Notes: generated by a model not told the origin, from the sequence alone. 64,000 nt of DNA from Collinsella tanakaei (GCF_021531055.1 NZ_JADYTL010000002.1:124001-188000); one strand, 5' to 3'; positions 7,506 through 15,743 are shown, counted from the first letter of the stretch. A program made the numbers and translations.

Positions 7506-8855
7506 CTACACCTCTGCCTGGCAGACCCGCATGCACAGCAGGCAGTAGACGACCAAGACGCAGAGCGTAAAGGCCAGGGTGCCTCCGGCCAGGGGCAGGA
7601 AACCCTCCGCCCCGGTCATGACCGAGAGCACGCCGATAAGAACGAAGCCGAAGATGCAGTGCGCGCATGCGATCGCCGTCGGCAGCGCGAAGCTCGCTCC
7701 CACCTGGACGCGCACCGAGGCGCGGCGCATGCCCTCCGGCGCCCCGAGCACCGCGAGTGTCCGGTACGAGCACCCGGCCTCGGATGCCTGGGCGAGCTGC
7801 TGCAGGGCGAGCACCGCGGCCGCGGCGACGAGAAACGCCGCGCCGTAGAACACGCAGGAGTAGGCGACGGGCAGCAGGGCCTGGGCGCTCTGCCCGAGAG
7901 AGCCGGCGCGCATGCCGACGCTGAACGCGAGCCCCGCGAGCGTCATGCACATCGACGCCGCCAGAAGCACGCACTCGGCCGCCATGGCCATGGCGCCGCT
8001 TTCGGTACGGGCCTCGAGCTGACGCACCGTGAACGGCGTGACGCCCGCCCAGTAGCGCTCGGGACGCCGCCGCAGCCGTTCGGGCACGGTTGCATACAGG
8101 ACGCGGATGAGGAAGTAGGACCCGAACAGCGCGACGAAGCCCATGGGGATGATGAAGACGATGAAGTAGCCTGGTTGGAGCAGGCACACGCCCCATACGA
8201 GCGCGAGAAGGATCGCGGCGGCAATCTTCTGGACGCGAAGCGACCGGACGCCGGCGAGGCGCCGCTTTTCGGGAACCTTGTCGGCGTGGATCAGCTCGAC
8301 GATGGGACGCTTGCACACGCCGCGCACCGACGCCACCGCCGCGATGGCGCTGATGACGATAAACGAGCAGGCGCACTGCGCTGCCGATGCGAACGAGAAC
8401 ACGAGGGCGGGGCGCCAGGGCGCCCCGAACACGAACGCCGCCACGAGCGAGAACACCGGCGAGAGCAGCCAGCCCAGAAAAAGCCCGCACGCGAGCGCGA
8501 CCGTCCCGACGAGCGTACACTCGACGGCGAGCACGGCCGCCACTCCGCGAGGTTCGAGACCCACGATCAGGTAGAGCCCGAACTCCCGCTTGCGCCTGCG
8601 CAGCAAAAACGCGTTGGCGTAACCCAAAAGGAAGCAGAATATGACGTCGATGAACACGGCGAACGCCTGGAGCACTTCGCCCGCTTTCGCAAACGATGCG
8701 CGCTGGTCAAGCGTGAGGTCGAGGGCGAGCAGGTAGTCGGTCGAGGCTAGAAACGAATACAGCAGGCAGGAGGCGAACGCAAGCGTGGCGAAGTAGATCG
8801 AGAAATCGCGGACGCTGCGCCGAACATTGCCGCGGGCAAGCTTGATGGTGAGCAT
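7506..8855 (-). CDS. FtsX-type ABC transporter permease (orphan)
   Basis: A 449-residue polytopic membrane protein of the FtsX/MacB permease superfamily. The start MLTIKLARGNVRRSVRDFSI is typical of BceB-like permeases. The juxtamembrane FLLRRRKREFGLYLIVGLEPRGV segment matches the conserved signature that contacts the ATPase. About eight hydrophobic helices are visible. BceB-type permeases are often ~650 residues with a large extracellular loop, which is absent here. No ATPase gene adjoins it, unusual for this family. Start 8855 follows GGAAGGG at good spacing; the longer ORF reads backwards through a palindromic repeat. Substrate is unknown, perhaps peptide or antibiotic efflux. Confidence 0.75.
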   Translation of the reverse strand: MLTIKLARGNVRRSVRDFSIYFATLAFASCLLYSFLASTDYLLALDLTLDQRASFAKAGEVLQAFAVFIDVIFCFLLGYANAFLLRRRKREFGLYLIVGLEPRGVAAVLAVECTLVGTVALACGLFLGWLLSPVFSLVAAFVFGAPWRPALVFSFASAAQCACSFIVISAIAAVASVRGVCKRPIVELIHADKVPEKRRLAGVRSLRVQKIAAAILLALVWGVCLLQPGYFIVFIIPMGFVALFGSYFLIRVLYATVPERLRRRPERYWAGVTPFTVRQLEARTESGAMAMAAECVLLAASMCMTLAGLAFSVGMRAGSLGQSAQALLPVAYSCVFYGAAFLVAAAAVLALQQLAQASEAGCSYRTLAVLGAPEGMRRASVRVQVGASFALPTAIACAHCIFGFVLIGVLSVMTGAEGFLPLAGGTLAFTLCVLVVYCLLCMRVCQAEV

Positions 8856-8966
8856 GGAACCCTTCCGTCGTACGGGGTGTTGCCACCATTTTCCGCGGCG
8901 GCCAAAGGGCGTGCCATCGATTCGGCTTACATGTGGCTTACGTCTGTGTAAGGTTGGTCCCCGTTG

Positions 8967-9032
8967 AAGCGACAAGATGGTGCCAGGTTCAATCTTGTCG
9001 ACAAGATTGAACCTGGCACCATCTTGTCGCTT
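8967..9032. repeat. Perfect 66-bp palindrome, GACAAG family
   Basis: The 66 bases are their own reverse complement, with no mismatch and no spacer; the centre is TCGA at 8998-9001. Each 33-bp half contains GACAAGATGG, TGCCAGGTTCAA and CTTGTC. It reads as two head-to-head copies of a shorter hairpin repeat found again at 15.6, 16.2 and 17.05 kb. It lies between the start of the permease gene and the end of the AraC/GyrI gene. Confidence 0.9.
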
Positions 9033-9077
9033 GGAATGCGCCGGCCACGCGTCCACCGAGAGGACGAACCCATGTCC

Positions 9078-9941
9078 TTACGTGTCCTTTCTTCGCACGG
9101 GCACCCAGATCTCGCTGTATGCCGTGCCGTCATCGCGCACGTCGCAGAACGAGAACATGCGGAAGCCGTCGAGTTCATAGGGCGCCTCGGCGAGCCACTC
9201 AGCGTAGACGCGCGCCGTCGCCTGCTGCATGGTCTTGGGATGCGGCCCGTCGTTGGGGAACACCGCCCAGGTGAGCGCCGGCACCTCCACGACGGAAAGC
9301 CCTTCTCCCGCCTCCGTCGCGGTGGTAAGCACGCCGATCAGGTGCGTGAGCGAGCCCGACTCCTCCTGGAAGTCGGTATCGGAGTTCCATGACGCGTTGA
9401 CCACGCGGCGCGGCTCCAGATTCTGAAGGCGATGCAGCTCCTCGCGCTGCGCCGAGGTGATTCCGCGTGCAAGCTCTGCGATGGCGGGGTTCTCGCCCTC
9501 GAACCGCATGGGGACGCTGGCCATGACCCCGGCGAAGCGAAACGCGGGCATGTCGCAGATGCGGTATTCCATGAGGTTGCCTCCTTTGACGGCGATCTCG
9601 ATATGCAGAGGAGAGCGCATGCGCGAACCCAAAACGGCCACATCCGAGGGTAGGACCCCACCCCAAGCGCGAAAAGCCCGCGAGAAGCCCTCGACGGACT
9701 CGTAGCCGTAGCGAAACGCCACCTCGGTGACGCTCGCGCCCGCCATGAGGCCGGACGCAGCCGCGGAAAGGCGTCGCTCCCGAATGTAGCGCGCCGGGCT
9801 CATCCCGCAGATGAGCAGGAACGCCGCGCGCAGCTGATCTGTGGAAACTCCAATTGCGCGAGCGACCTCATCGGCCGAAGGCGCATCGGTAAGGCTGCGC
9901 TCGATGTAGTCGATCGCCCACTGAAGATACGAATCCGGCAC
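9078..9941 (-). CDS. AraC-family regulator with GyrI-like effector-binding domain
   Basis: A 287-residue protein. The N-terminal ~100 residues are an AraC helix-turn-helix (PSADEVARAIGVSTDQLRAAF... and SVTEVAFRYGYESVEGFSRAF). The C-terminal ~150 residues form a GyrI-like domain (MEYRICDMPAFRFAGVMASVPM... to YSEIWVPVRRK), which binds small hydrophobic or cationic ligands in the Rob/BmrR manner. GTG 9941 is chosen because AGGAGG lies six bases upstream; an ATG seven codons earlier (9962) contains that site within its own reading frame. It probably senses a drug-like compound. Targets are unknown; the flanking permease and EamA genes are candidates. Confidence 0.85.
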   Translation of the reverse strand: MPDSYLQWAIDYIERSLTDAPSADEVARAIGVSTDQLRAAFLLICGMSPARYIRERRLSAAASGLMAGASVTEVAFRYGYESVEGFSRAFRAWGGVLPSDVAVLGSRMRSPLHIEIAVKGGNLMEYRICDMPAFRFAGVMASVPMRFEGENPAIAELARGITSAQREELHRLQNLEPRRVVNASWNSDTDFQEESGSLTHLIGVLTTATEAGEGLSVVEVPALTWAVFPNDGPHPKTMQQATARVYAEWLAEAPYELDGFRMFSFCDVRDDGTAYSEIWVPVRRKDT

Positions 9942-10032
9942 GCTCCACCTCCTCAGAGCCATTGTAGGGAACTGAATCCCCACTGCGCCCGATGAATCCC
10001 TCCACGTTTGGTCGGATAGACTCACCTCAAAT

Positions 10033-10063
10033 GAGTTGGATGGAACACGTCCCCAACCAACCT
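10033..10063. repeat. GGAACACGTCCCCAACC-family intergenic repeat
   Basis: A diverged copy (GAGTTGGATGGAACACGTCC then CCAACCAACC) of an imperfect hairpin that recurs at 12089-12150, 14484-14514, 49988-50018 and, inverted and degraded, near 51133. It lies two bases from the stop codon of the EamA gene. Complementary GTTGG and CCAAC ends can pair around the GGAACACGTCCC core. Confidence 0.8.
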
Positions 10064-10065
10064 CG

Positions 10066-10947
10066 TTATTTTTCTCGAGGGGCGACAAGCCACGTGCCGA
10101 GCAACATGAGCAAGAGCGCGAGAGCGAATGACGGCACAAGCGGCGTGCGGAACAACGCGAACGCCAGCGCGCTGCCGATAAACGGGTTCACCGCGTAGAA
10201 CGCACTGGTGCGCGCTGCGCCCAGATCGCGCTGGGCTCGAACGTAACAGGCAATCGACAGCCCGTACGCGACAAAACCCAGCAGAAGCACGAGCACCGCG
10301 TCGATAAACACCGGCATCGCATCGCCCGCGCAAAGCGCCACGACGAGCGCTCCCGTGCCCGAACCCCAGCCCTTGATGATGACGATGTGAACGGGATCGC
10401 ACCCCGACAATCTGTTCGTGCAGTTGTTCTCGATGCCCCAGCACACGCATGCCGCGAGCGTCAGGAGGGAGCCGACGGAGAACCCCCATGCATCCGCATC
10501 CCACGACAAAAGGACGCACGCCAGGGTAATGGCGCCGATGCCCGCCGCCGTGCGCGCCGCCACCCGCTCACCGAACGCCAGGCGGGCGATAAGGGCGGTC
10601 GCGACGATCTCGAAGTTGTTCAGCAGCGACACGCTTTCCGCCGATGAGCGGGAGAGGCCCGCCATGAGCAGCAAAGGGGCAGCGATGTCGAGCGCGACCA
10701 TCGCCGCCGCATACGGGATATCGGCACGCTCAAGCGGTCTCCCACGCGCTGCCGCCTTATCACCTCGCATGGCACGCGCAAACGCCAACACCGTCATGCC
10801 GGCACCTGCCCCCAGATACAACAGCGCCGCCAGCATGTTCGGCGCGATATCCGCAAGCAGCACTTTGGAAAACGGCGTGCTCAGCGCATAGAGCACCGCG
10901 GCGGCGAGGGCGGCAGCAACGCTTCGTCCCGCGCGGCCAGCTCCCAT
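10066..10947 (-). CDS. EamA/DMT-superfamily transporter
   Basis: A 293-residue inner-membrane protein with about ten hydrophobic helices in two EamA-type repeats of five. Visible family cues include LYALSTPFSKVLL at the first helix, SAESVSLLNNFEIVATALIARLAFGERV at the end of repeat one, and AFYAVNPFIGSALAFALF in repeat two. Such proteins export or import metabolites and amino acids; the substrate is unknown. Start 10947 follows a GGGGGG ribosome binding site. It is divergent from a TetR-family gene, and its predicted -10 box overlaps a palindrome, so repression by that regulator is likely. Confidence 0.8.
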   Translation of the reverse strand: MGAGRAGRSVAAALAAAVLYALSTPFSKVLLADIAPNMLAALLYLGAGAGMTVLAFARAMRGDKAAARGRPLERADIPYAAAMVALDIAAPLLLMAGLSRSSAESVSLLNNFEIVATALIARLAFGERVAARTAAGIGAITLACVLLSWDADAWGFSVGSLLTLAACVCWGIENNCTNRLSGCDPVHIVIIKGWGSGTGALVVALCAGDAMPVFIDAVLVLLLGFVAYGLSIACYVRAQRDLGAARTSAFYAVNPFIGSALAFALFRTPLVPSFALALLLMLLGTWLVAPREK

Positions 10948-10966
10948 ATGCCACCCCCCTGTTTCC

Positions 10967-10983
10967 GAACAAACTGTTCTATA
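10967..10983 (-). promoter_or_regulatory. Promoter -10 and overlapping palindromic operator of the EamA gene
   Basis: On the minus strand a -10-like TATAGA (10983-10978) runs directly into the palindrome GAACA-GTT-TGTTC (10979-10967), 20 bp upstream of the EamA start codon. The divergent TetR-type gene at 11089 is the likely source of the binding protein. A second inverted repeat, CGGGACACC/GGTGTCCCG (11015-11023, 11032-11040), lies in the same intergenic space and could be another operator. Confidence 0.5.
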
Positions 10984-11088
10984 GTTACGATACCGTCCGA
11001 TAGCGACGGCGCTGCGGGACACCTCGCCGTGGGTGTCCCGTACCGAACAATTCGCCCGATATGTACCGTATCGTCGTAAGGACCGCCT

Positions 11089-11652
11089 ATGGATCGCAGA
11101 TTCGACCGAACCGAACGTGCTATCGCGAAAGCCTTTACCGAGCTCCTTTGCACCTCGAGCTACGCATCGATCACCACCTCTGAGATCATCGAACGCGCAG
11201 GTATAGGACGAAGCACGTTCTATGCGCACCACCACGGCAAAGACGACGTCCTGCGCGCCGTCGTCCAATCGATCTGCGACCATGTCCTCTCGCCGGTCGG
11301 TCCGGAGTCCGGACACGACTTCAGCGGCCACCATACAAGCGAGGCGCTCATCGAGCACACGCTCCTCCACCTTCGCGAACGCGAATCGGGCATACGCGCC
11401 CTCGTCTTCAGCGATAGCGCCGACGTGCTCGCGCGCTGCCTGCGCGAGCAGCTCGTCGTGCATATCGAGGACATGCTCCCCCACGCGCTTTCAGGAAACG
11501 CGGGAAGGATGGATCGGACATTCGTGGTGAAGTTCCTGGCAGGCAGCTTCCTCGATACCGCCCTGCGGTGGGCGCGCGACGGATTCGCCGAGAGCCCGCT
11601 GCGCATCGCCGAGCAATACCTGCTGGCGGTGCGGCCGATGTTTCGGGAATGA
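11089..11652 (+). CDS. TetR-family transcriptional repressor
   Basis: A 187-residue protein with an N-terminal TetR helix-turn-helix: RTERAIAKAFTELLCTSSYASITTSEIIERAGIGRSTFYAHHHGKDDVL (about residues 6-54). The ligand-binding C-terminal half is of the TetR_C type. It is divergently transcribed from the EamA transporter, whose promoter carries a palindrome. The usual arrangement is repression of the divergent exporter, relieved by an exported ligand. Start 11089 follows AAGGA. The ligand is unknown. Confidence 0.85.
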   Translation: MDRRFDRTERAIAKAFTELLCTSSYASITTSEIIERAGIGRSTFYAHHHGKDDVLRAVVQSICDHVLSPVGPESGHDFSGHHTSEALIEHTLLHLRERESGIRALVFSDSADVLARCLREQLVVHIEDMLPHALSGNAGRMDRTFVVKFLAGSFLDTALRWARDGFAESPLRIAEQYLLAVRPMFRE

Positions 11653-11694
11653 CAACAGCGAGGCATGCTAAGATGGCTTCGACCCAACGGGGTC

Positions 11695-11735
11695 TCTGAC
11701 GAGGGCAGCCGTACCAGAATCGCAAAGACGGCGCA
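11695..11735 (+). promoter_or_regulatory. Guanidine-III riboswitch (ykkC-III)
   Basis: The 41-nt element matches the guanidine-III consensus as I know it: GACGAGG, then GCCGTACC, then AAGACGGCGC. P1 pairs TCTG (11695-11698) with CAGA (11715-11718), and P2 pairs GCCGT (11708-11712) with ACGGC (11728-11732), giving the H-type pseudoknot. It ends eight bases before the GGAGG of the SMR exporter gene. This spacing suits translational control, with guanidinium freeing the ribosome binding site. Confidence 0.88.
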
Positions 11736-11752
11736 CGATCTGGGAGGTTGCC

Positions 11753-12076
11753 ATGGATTGGGTCATTCTTGTTGTGTCGGGTGCGATGGAAGCCGTGTGG
11801 GCCCAAGCGCTCGACCGCTCCGAGGGCTTCTCGCAGCCCGTCCCCACGGTCATATTCCTTATCGCGGTCGCGGCGAGCATGTTCGGACTCAGCCACGCCG
11901 CCCGCACGATCCCGCTGGGCACCGCCTACGCCGTCTGGGTCGCCATCGGGGCCGCACTCACGGTCGCGTGGAGCGTCCTTACGGGAGCCGAGCCGTTCTC
12001 GTGGGCAAAGCTCCTGCTCATCACGGGCCTCATTGCGTGCGTCATCGGCCTCAAGCTGGTCGGCGAGGCGTACTGA
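11753..12076 (+). CDS. gdx: SMR-family guanidinium exporter (Gdx/SugE type)
   Basis: A 107-residue small multidrug resistance protein with four membrane helices. The Gdx-type pore glutamate lies in VSGAMEAVWAQALDRSEGF (Glu13), and the conserved TIPLGTAYAVWVAIGAA and GLKLVGEAY motifs are present. Gdx proteins exchange guanidinium for protons across the inner membrane and protect against guanidine toxicity. The guanidine-III riboswitch directly upstream supports this substrate rather than a broad drug range. Start 11753 follows GGGAGG. A tandem GGAACACG-family repeat follows the stop codon by ten bases. Confidence 0.9.
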   Translation: MDWVILVVSGAMEAVWAQALDRSEGFSQPVPTVIFLIAVAASMFGLSHAARTIPLGTAYAVWVAIGAALTVAWSVLTGAEPFSWAKLLLITGLIACVIGLKLVGEAY

Positions 12077-12088
12077 AACGACGGGAAT

Positions 12089-12150
12089 GGGTTGAACGGA
12101 ACACGTCCCCAACCAACCCATTTGAACGGAACACGTCCCCAACCAACCCC
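12089..12150. repeat. Tandem pair of GGAACACGTCCCCAACC repeats
   Basis: Two direct copies of the ~31-bp element (12089-12119 and 12121-12150) share the core TGAACGGAACACGTCCCC followed by AACCAACCC. They lie between the stop codons of the gdx gene and the convergent PH-domain gene. The first copy has the full GGGTTG/CAACCC stem; the second has TTTG in place of the left arm. Confidence 0.9.
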
Positions 12151-12158
12151 TTTGTCGG

Positions 12159-13847
12159 TTACCCGCGCGGACGATACCAGGTGAGAAGCTCGTCCGCAGC
12201 GTCGGCGGGCAGGTCGCGCAGAGAGAGACCGCCGGCTTCACTTGCCGCGGTGCGCGCGGAGAGCGTCGCCACGCCGGAGCGGCGCTGGAAGGGATTGGCG
12301 CGAACCTCCATGTGCTGCAGACGGGTGCGCGGGGCAATCACGGTGAGCCGCGTGAGCCCGCCGGTGACGAGCACCAGCTCGCGAGCGGTATGCCCGTAGC
12401 GTGCCGCACCCCAGGCGCGCAGCGCATCGAACACAAGGCCCGCAAGCAACGCCACGCTCAGCAGCACCGCTGCCACGAGCAATGGCTCCAGCAGCCACTC
12501 CACACTCGCAAGCAGTTCGGAGAGACCGAACAGCCAGTGCACACCGAAAAAGATCGCCGTCGCGAACGGCCACCAAATCGCGGCGCGCACCACGGCGCGG
12601 CGGCGCGCGACGGGTCCCAAGCGCTCCAGCTTCACGCCGTCCAGCACGCCCGCATACTCCGGAAGCACCTGGGCAAGAAACGCATCGATCTCGTCCATGC
12701 GGATGAACGGATGCAGAAGCGCGGCGCCGGCGGGCTCGCCATCCGTCTCCCCCGGAGTGGAGACCACCTGCGCCGAGACCTCGGCATACCCGATGAGCTG
12801 GCGGATGATGCCCTGCCGCACCACCACGTACTGCACGCGCCCCGTCGCGAGCGCGCGCGACGAGCGGGAGAGCAAGCCGTGCTCCACCACAACGCGGTCG
12901 GCATAGCGCTCGACGCGATACCCCGCGTACCGCACGAGGTTGGCAGCAAACGAGACGGCTGCGCCCAAAAGCAGCGCGATGGCGAGAAACGCCAGGACCA
13001 CGGGCACAACCACCGGGGCGATGCCCGCCACGAGCTCGTTGCCCCTGCCGACGACATCGAGCAGCCCCCACTCGATCAGCTGGTTGGCCCCGTTGACGAG
13101 AAGGACCACGAGCGCGACGGCCTGACCGCCCGCGCTCATCTGGGACGCCGCGGCAAGCGCGAGCTCGCGGCCCGTAAGCGAGAAGGTAGCGAGCGGGCGC
13201 TCCGGGGCGGTAGCGCTCTCGGTCGCAGCCTCCTTTTCGCCCTCCCCGCCTTGATCGGCGGCGGCGCGCTTACGGCGGAAGAGCTCCGCACGCAGGGCAT
13301 CGGCCTCCCCCGCGCGAAGACCGGAGATCTTGGAGGCATCGCCCTCCGAGGCGGCAGCGCCCGTGTCGAGGTCGAGGGACATAAGGCCGAAAACGCGGTC
13401 GACTAGCGACGAGTTCATCGAGACCGTGTGGATATGCTCGTAGGGAATCGTAAGGCTGTGCCGATTGAGGATACCCCGGCACAGGCGAACGCCCTCCGCT
13501 GTGAGCTCCCACGTTCTCGCGCGCCAGATGACAAAACTCACCAGCAGGCACACCACGAAGATGCCCGCAGCGGCCAAGACAAGTTTGAGAAGGACGGAGA
13601 GGTCTCCGGCGAAGAAGTCGCCTGCCAGACCGAACGCCGCGAGCATGACCAGGCCGGATGCCATCTTGAACGCCTCAACAGGCACCGAGAGCGGATTGGC
13701 GCGATGCACGCCGAGAAGCGCCTCCGGAGTGGCGTCGGCTTCTTCGAAGAGCGAGCGCTCCGGAACGGCAAGCTGCTCAAGCTCCCTCTCCAAGCTATCG
13801 ACGTCAACACCCGGCGAGCACGGCGCATCCTTCTTGTCCACGCTCAC
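12159..13847 (-). CDS. Bacterial PH-domain membrane protein (YdbT-like, multi-domain)
   Basis: A 562-residue membrane protein with repeated bPH2 (DUF304) domains, each preceded by a pair of hydrophobic helices. The domain cores are WELTAEGVRLCRGILNRHSLTIPYEHIHTV (about 115-145), YRVERYADRVVVEHGLLSRSSRALATGRVQYV (about 320-350), and LVLVTGGLTRLTVIAPRTRLQHMEV near 510. This triple layout is that of YdbT, whose role in the Gram-positive membrane is poorly known. GTG 13847 overlaps the stop of the smaller PH-domain gene by four bases (GTGA), so the two are co-translated. A Lys/Glu-rich cytoplasmic insert lies between the first and second domains. Confidence 0.8.
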   Translation of the reverse strand: MSVDKKDAPCSPGVDVDSLERELEQLAVPERSLFEEADATPEALLGVHRANPLSVPVEAFKMASGLVMLAAFGLAGDFFAGDLSVLLKLVLAAAGIFVVCLLVSFVIWRARTWELTAEGVRLCRGILNRHSLTIPYEHIHTVSMNSSLVDRVFGLMSLDLDTGAAASEGDASKISGLRAGEADALRAELFRRKRAAADQGGEGEKEAATESATAPERPLATFSLTGRELALAAASQMSAGGQAVALVVLLVNGANQLIEWGLLDVVGRGNELVAGIAPVVVPVVLAFLAIALLLGAAVSFAANLVRYAGYRVERYADRVVVEHGLLSRSSRALATGRVQYVVVRQGIIRQLIGYAEVSAQVVSTPGETDGEPAGAALLHPFIRMDEIDAFLAQVLPEYAGVLDGVKLERLGPVARRRAVVRAAIWWPFATAIFFGVHWLFGLSELLASVEWLLEPLLVAAVLLSVALLAGLVFDALRAWGAARYGHTARELVLVTGGLTRLTVIAPRTRLQHMEVRANPFQRRSGVATLSARTAASEAGGLSLRDLPADAADELLTWYRPRG

Positions 13848-14323
13848 ACGTCCTCCTTGGCGAGACGCGCGAGCTCGGCCACGCGGTCGCGCAGCTCGTT
13901 GGCGTCTGTCTCCGCAAGGCCGGGGATCTCGAAGCTCTCGCCGGCGGTGGAGATGGTCACCGTGGCCAGGCCGTGCGCACGAAGGATGGGACCCTGCTTG
14001 GTCTGCACGTGCTGGACACGCACGAGGGGCACGAGCACGCGCTTCTTGGTGAAGACACCGTGGTAGAGGTCCACGTCGGTGGGCGTGACGTCGTAGCGCC
14101 AGGTGGCCATCTCCACGCGCGGCGAAATCAACAGGTCGCCCACGCAGATCAGCTCGACGATGCCGGCCACTAGGTAGACCCAGAATACGTCACCGCCCAG
14201 ATGGCGTACGATGAACCAGGCGGCAACCGCCAGCACGGCGACCACGGCGATACCGATGATGTCGGAGATGCACCACACGCGCAGCATGCGCGGATCGAGG
14301 CGGTGTGACGGCAAGCTGTTCAC
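13844..14323 (-). CDS. Bacterial PH-domain membrane protein (YdbS-like)
   Basis: A 159-residue protein with two N-terminal membrane helices (DIIGIAVVAVLAVAAWFIV and VFWVYLVAGIVELICVGDLL). One bPH2 domain follows: WRYDVTPTDVDLYHGVFTKKRVLVPLVRVQHVQTKQGPILRAHGL. This is the YdbS partner found next to YdbT in many Gram-positives. GTG 14323 is chosen as start because AAGGAG lies five bases upstream; an upstream ATG has no such site. The gene overlaps the larger PH-domain gene by four bases, implying a complex. Function is unknown. Confidence 0.8.
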   Translation of the reverse strand: MNSLPSHRLDPRMLRVWCISDIIGIAVVAVLAVAAWFIVRHLGGDVFWVYLVAGIVELICVGDLLISPRVEMATWRYDVTPTDVDLYHGVFTKKRVLVPLVRVQHVQTKQGPILRAHGLATVTISTAGESFEIPGLAETDANELRDRVAELARLAKEDV

Positions 14324-14483
14324 AAGACTCCTTCGGTCGTATGGATGGAACCATTCTCGCACACACTGCCGCACAGACCAACGGATGGGATGTCCGCCCC
14401 CCAGCGCCTCCGACGGTCGATTGTCCGGAACGCATGCGGCGCATCAACGTACAATAACCCCAGAGGTTTTCGACATGCTGGAC

Positions 14484-14514
14484 GGGTTGAACGGAGCACG
14501 TCCCCAACCAACCC
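14484..14514. repeat. GGAACACGTCCCCAACC-family repeat
   Basis: A single copy with one base change (GGAGCACG) and intact GGGTTG/CAACCC ends. It stands 16 bp before the start codon of the YbaK-family gene, so it falls in that gene's 5' leader rather than after a stop codon as in most other copies. Confidence 0.88.
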
Positions 14515-14530
14515 TTAGAGGGGAGGCGCC

Positions 14531-15019
14531 ATGTACGGAAAAGCGGAGACGCTGCAGTTGCTCGATCGAGAAGACATCGGCTACGAGTTCTACGAGCACG
14601 CCGCGGTCTTCACCGTGGCGGATGCCATTGCCGCGGATATCCCCCACAGCGAGTTCGGCGCCAAGAACCTGTTCCTACGTGATGATAAGCACCGCGCGTA
14701 CTACCTCGTCGTCTTACCGGATCAGAAAGGCGTTTCCCTCCGCGAAATCCAAGAGCGCCTGAGATCACGGCGCCTCTCGTTTGCGAGCGACCGAGACCTG
14801 GCAACGATGCTCGGCCTCATCCCCGGGTCGGTCACGCCGCTCGGCGTACTCAACGATGTCGAACACCGCGTGGAAGTCATCATCGATCGGGAGCTCGTCA
14901 ACACTGGACGCGTGGCCGTGCACCCCTGCGATAACACCGCAACGGTTCTTCTTGCCACGAGTGATCTCATCAAGCTGCTGCGGCGGCACGGCTCCACGGT
15001 GCGCGTGGTAGCCCTGTAG
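14531..15019 (+). CDS. YbaK/ProX-type aminoacyl-tRNA deacylase
   Basis: A 162-residue protein of the YbaK/prolyl-tRNA deacylase superfamily, which hydrolyses mischarged tRNAs such as Ala- or Cys-tRNAPro in the cytosol. Family cues include EFYEHAAVFTVADAIAADI, KNLFLRDDKHRAYYLVVLP (the conserved lysine that binds the tRNA end), LGLIPGSVTPLGVLND, and VAVHPCDNTATVLLATSDLIKLL. The GSVTPLG and HPCDN segments identify the ProX subgroup. Start 14531 follows GAGGGGAGG. The gene appears monocistronic. Confidence 0.85.
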   Translation: MYGKAETLQLLDREDIGYEFYEHAAVFTVADAIAADIPHSEFGAKNLFLRDDKHRAYYLVVLPDQKGVSLREIQERLRSRRLSFASDRDLATMLGLIPGSVTPLGVLNDVEHRVEVIIDRELVNTGRVAVHPCDNTATVLLATSDLIKLLRRHGSTVRVVAL

Positions 15020-15145
15020 CCGCTCGGTCTACTATCCCAGGAGTTTCGGCTAAAGCCTCTGGCATCGTGAATAAACGCCAGACGCTTTTTCACATGCTTG
15101 AACGGGGTATCCTCCAACTAAGCACGCTTTTAGGAGGTGGCCACG

Positions 15146-15565
15146 ATGAAGATGGGGATGTGGATTGAACGCGCCGGTCGGGCACTGTCGATCGCGATTG
15201 TTATCTATCTGCTTCTTTGGCTGGCATGCATCCTCTGGTTCTGGTTGGGCATGCCGTTTTCCGGCGGTGGGATCTTCGCCTACACGCTGCTCGTATACTA
15301 CATCACGCTGCCCGCAGCCTCCGCCGTTGTCTGCTCGCTCGCGGGCTGGCGCACAGAGGCTGGAAAGGCACGCCTCCTCGCGCCGCTTGCCGGTGCATTG
15401 CTCTACGTTGCCGCTCTGTTGCTCACGTTCAGTTTATCTTCCGCCCTGGGTCTCGCAAACATAGCGCCCGTCGGTCTCGCGGCTTTCCTCGCGGGCCTTG
15501 CGCCCGGCATGATCGGCTTCGCTTGCGGGTGGGCACTGCGGCGATTCCGGGATAGCCGGCGCTGA
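15146..15565 (+). CDS. Small four-helix membrane protein of unknown function
   Basis: A 139-residue hydrophobic protein with four predicted membrane helices, centred on AIVIYLLLWLACILWFWLG, YTLLVYYITLPAASAVVC, LLAPLAGALLYVAALLLTF and GLAAFLAGLAPGMIGFACG. No family is recognised. ATG 15146 is chosen because AGGAGG lies eight bases upstream; a GTG at 15137 sits inside that site. It ends two bases before a GACAAG-family palindrome. Confidence 0.65.
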   Translation: MKMGMWIERAGRALSIAIVIYLLLWLACILWFWLGMPFSGGGIFAYTLLVYYITLPAASAVVCSLAGWRTEAGKARLLAPLAGALLYVAALLLTFSLSSALGLANIAPVGLAAFLAGLAPGMIGFACGWALRRFRDSRR

Positions 15566-15567
15566 TG

Positions 15568-15623
15568 GCGACAAGTTAGTACCTGGTACCAACTTGTCGC
15601 CTGACAGCATCTTGTCGCACCAT
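15568..15623. repeat. GACAAG-family hairpin repeat
   Basis: Arms GCGACAAGTT (15568-15577) and AACTTGTCGC (15591-15600) enclose AGTACCTGGTACC, itself partly palindromic. A degenerate half-copy (GACAGCATCTTGTCGC) follows to about 15618. It begins two bases after the membrane-protein stop codon. It is the same family as 8967-9032 and 17046-17078. Confidence 0.85.
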
Positions 15624-15743
15624 TTTGCCGCTCAACTGGGACTCTACTGGCGGTCGAGTACACTAAACCAGCTGTCGGTTGAGTGCGCTGCCCTCCCGTG
15701 AAACGATGGGCTCGCCACACACGCCACCAGGAAAGGACCGATC

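Noticed and set aside
11665-12399. A 244-codon plus-strand ORF spanning the riboswitch, gdx and repeats
   Set aside because: It is out of frame with the well-supported SMR protein and translates the tandem repeats into repetitive Asn/Pro/Thr text. It is a shadow frame.
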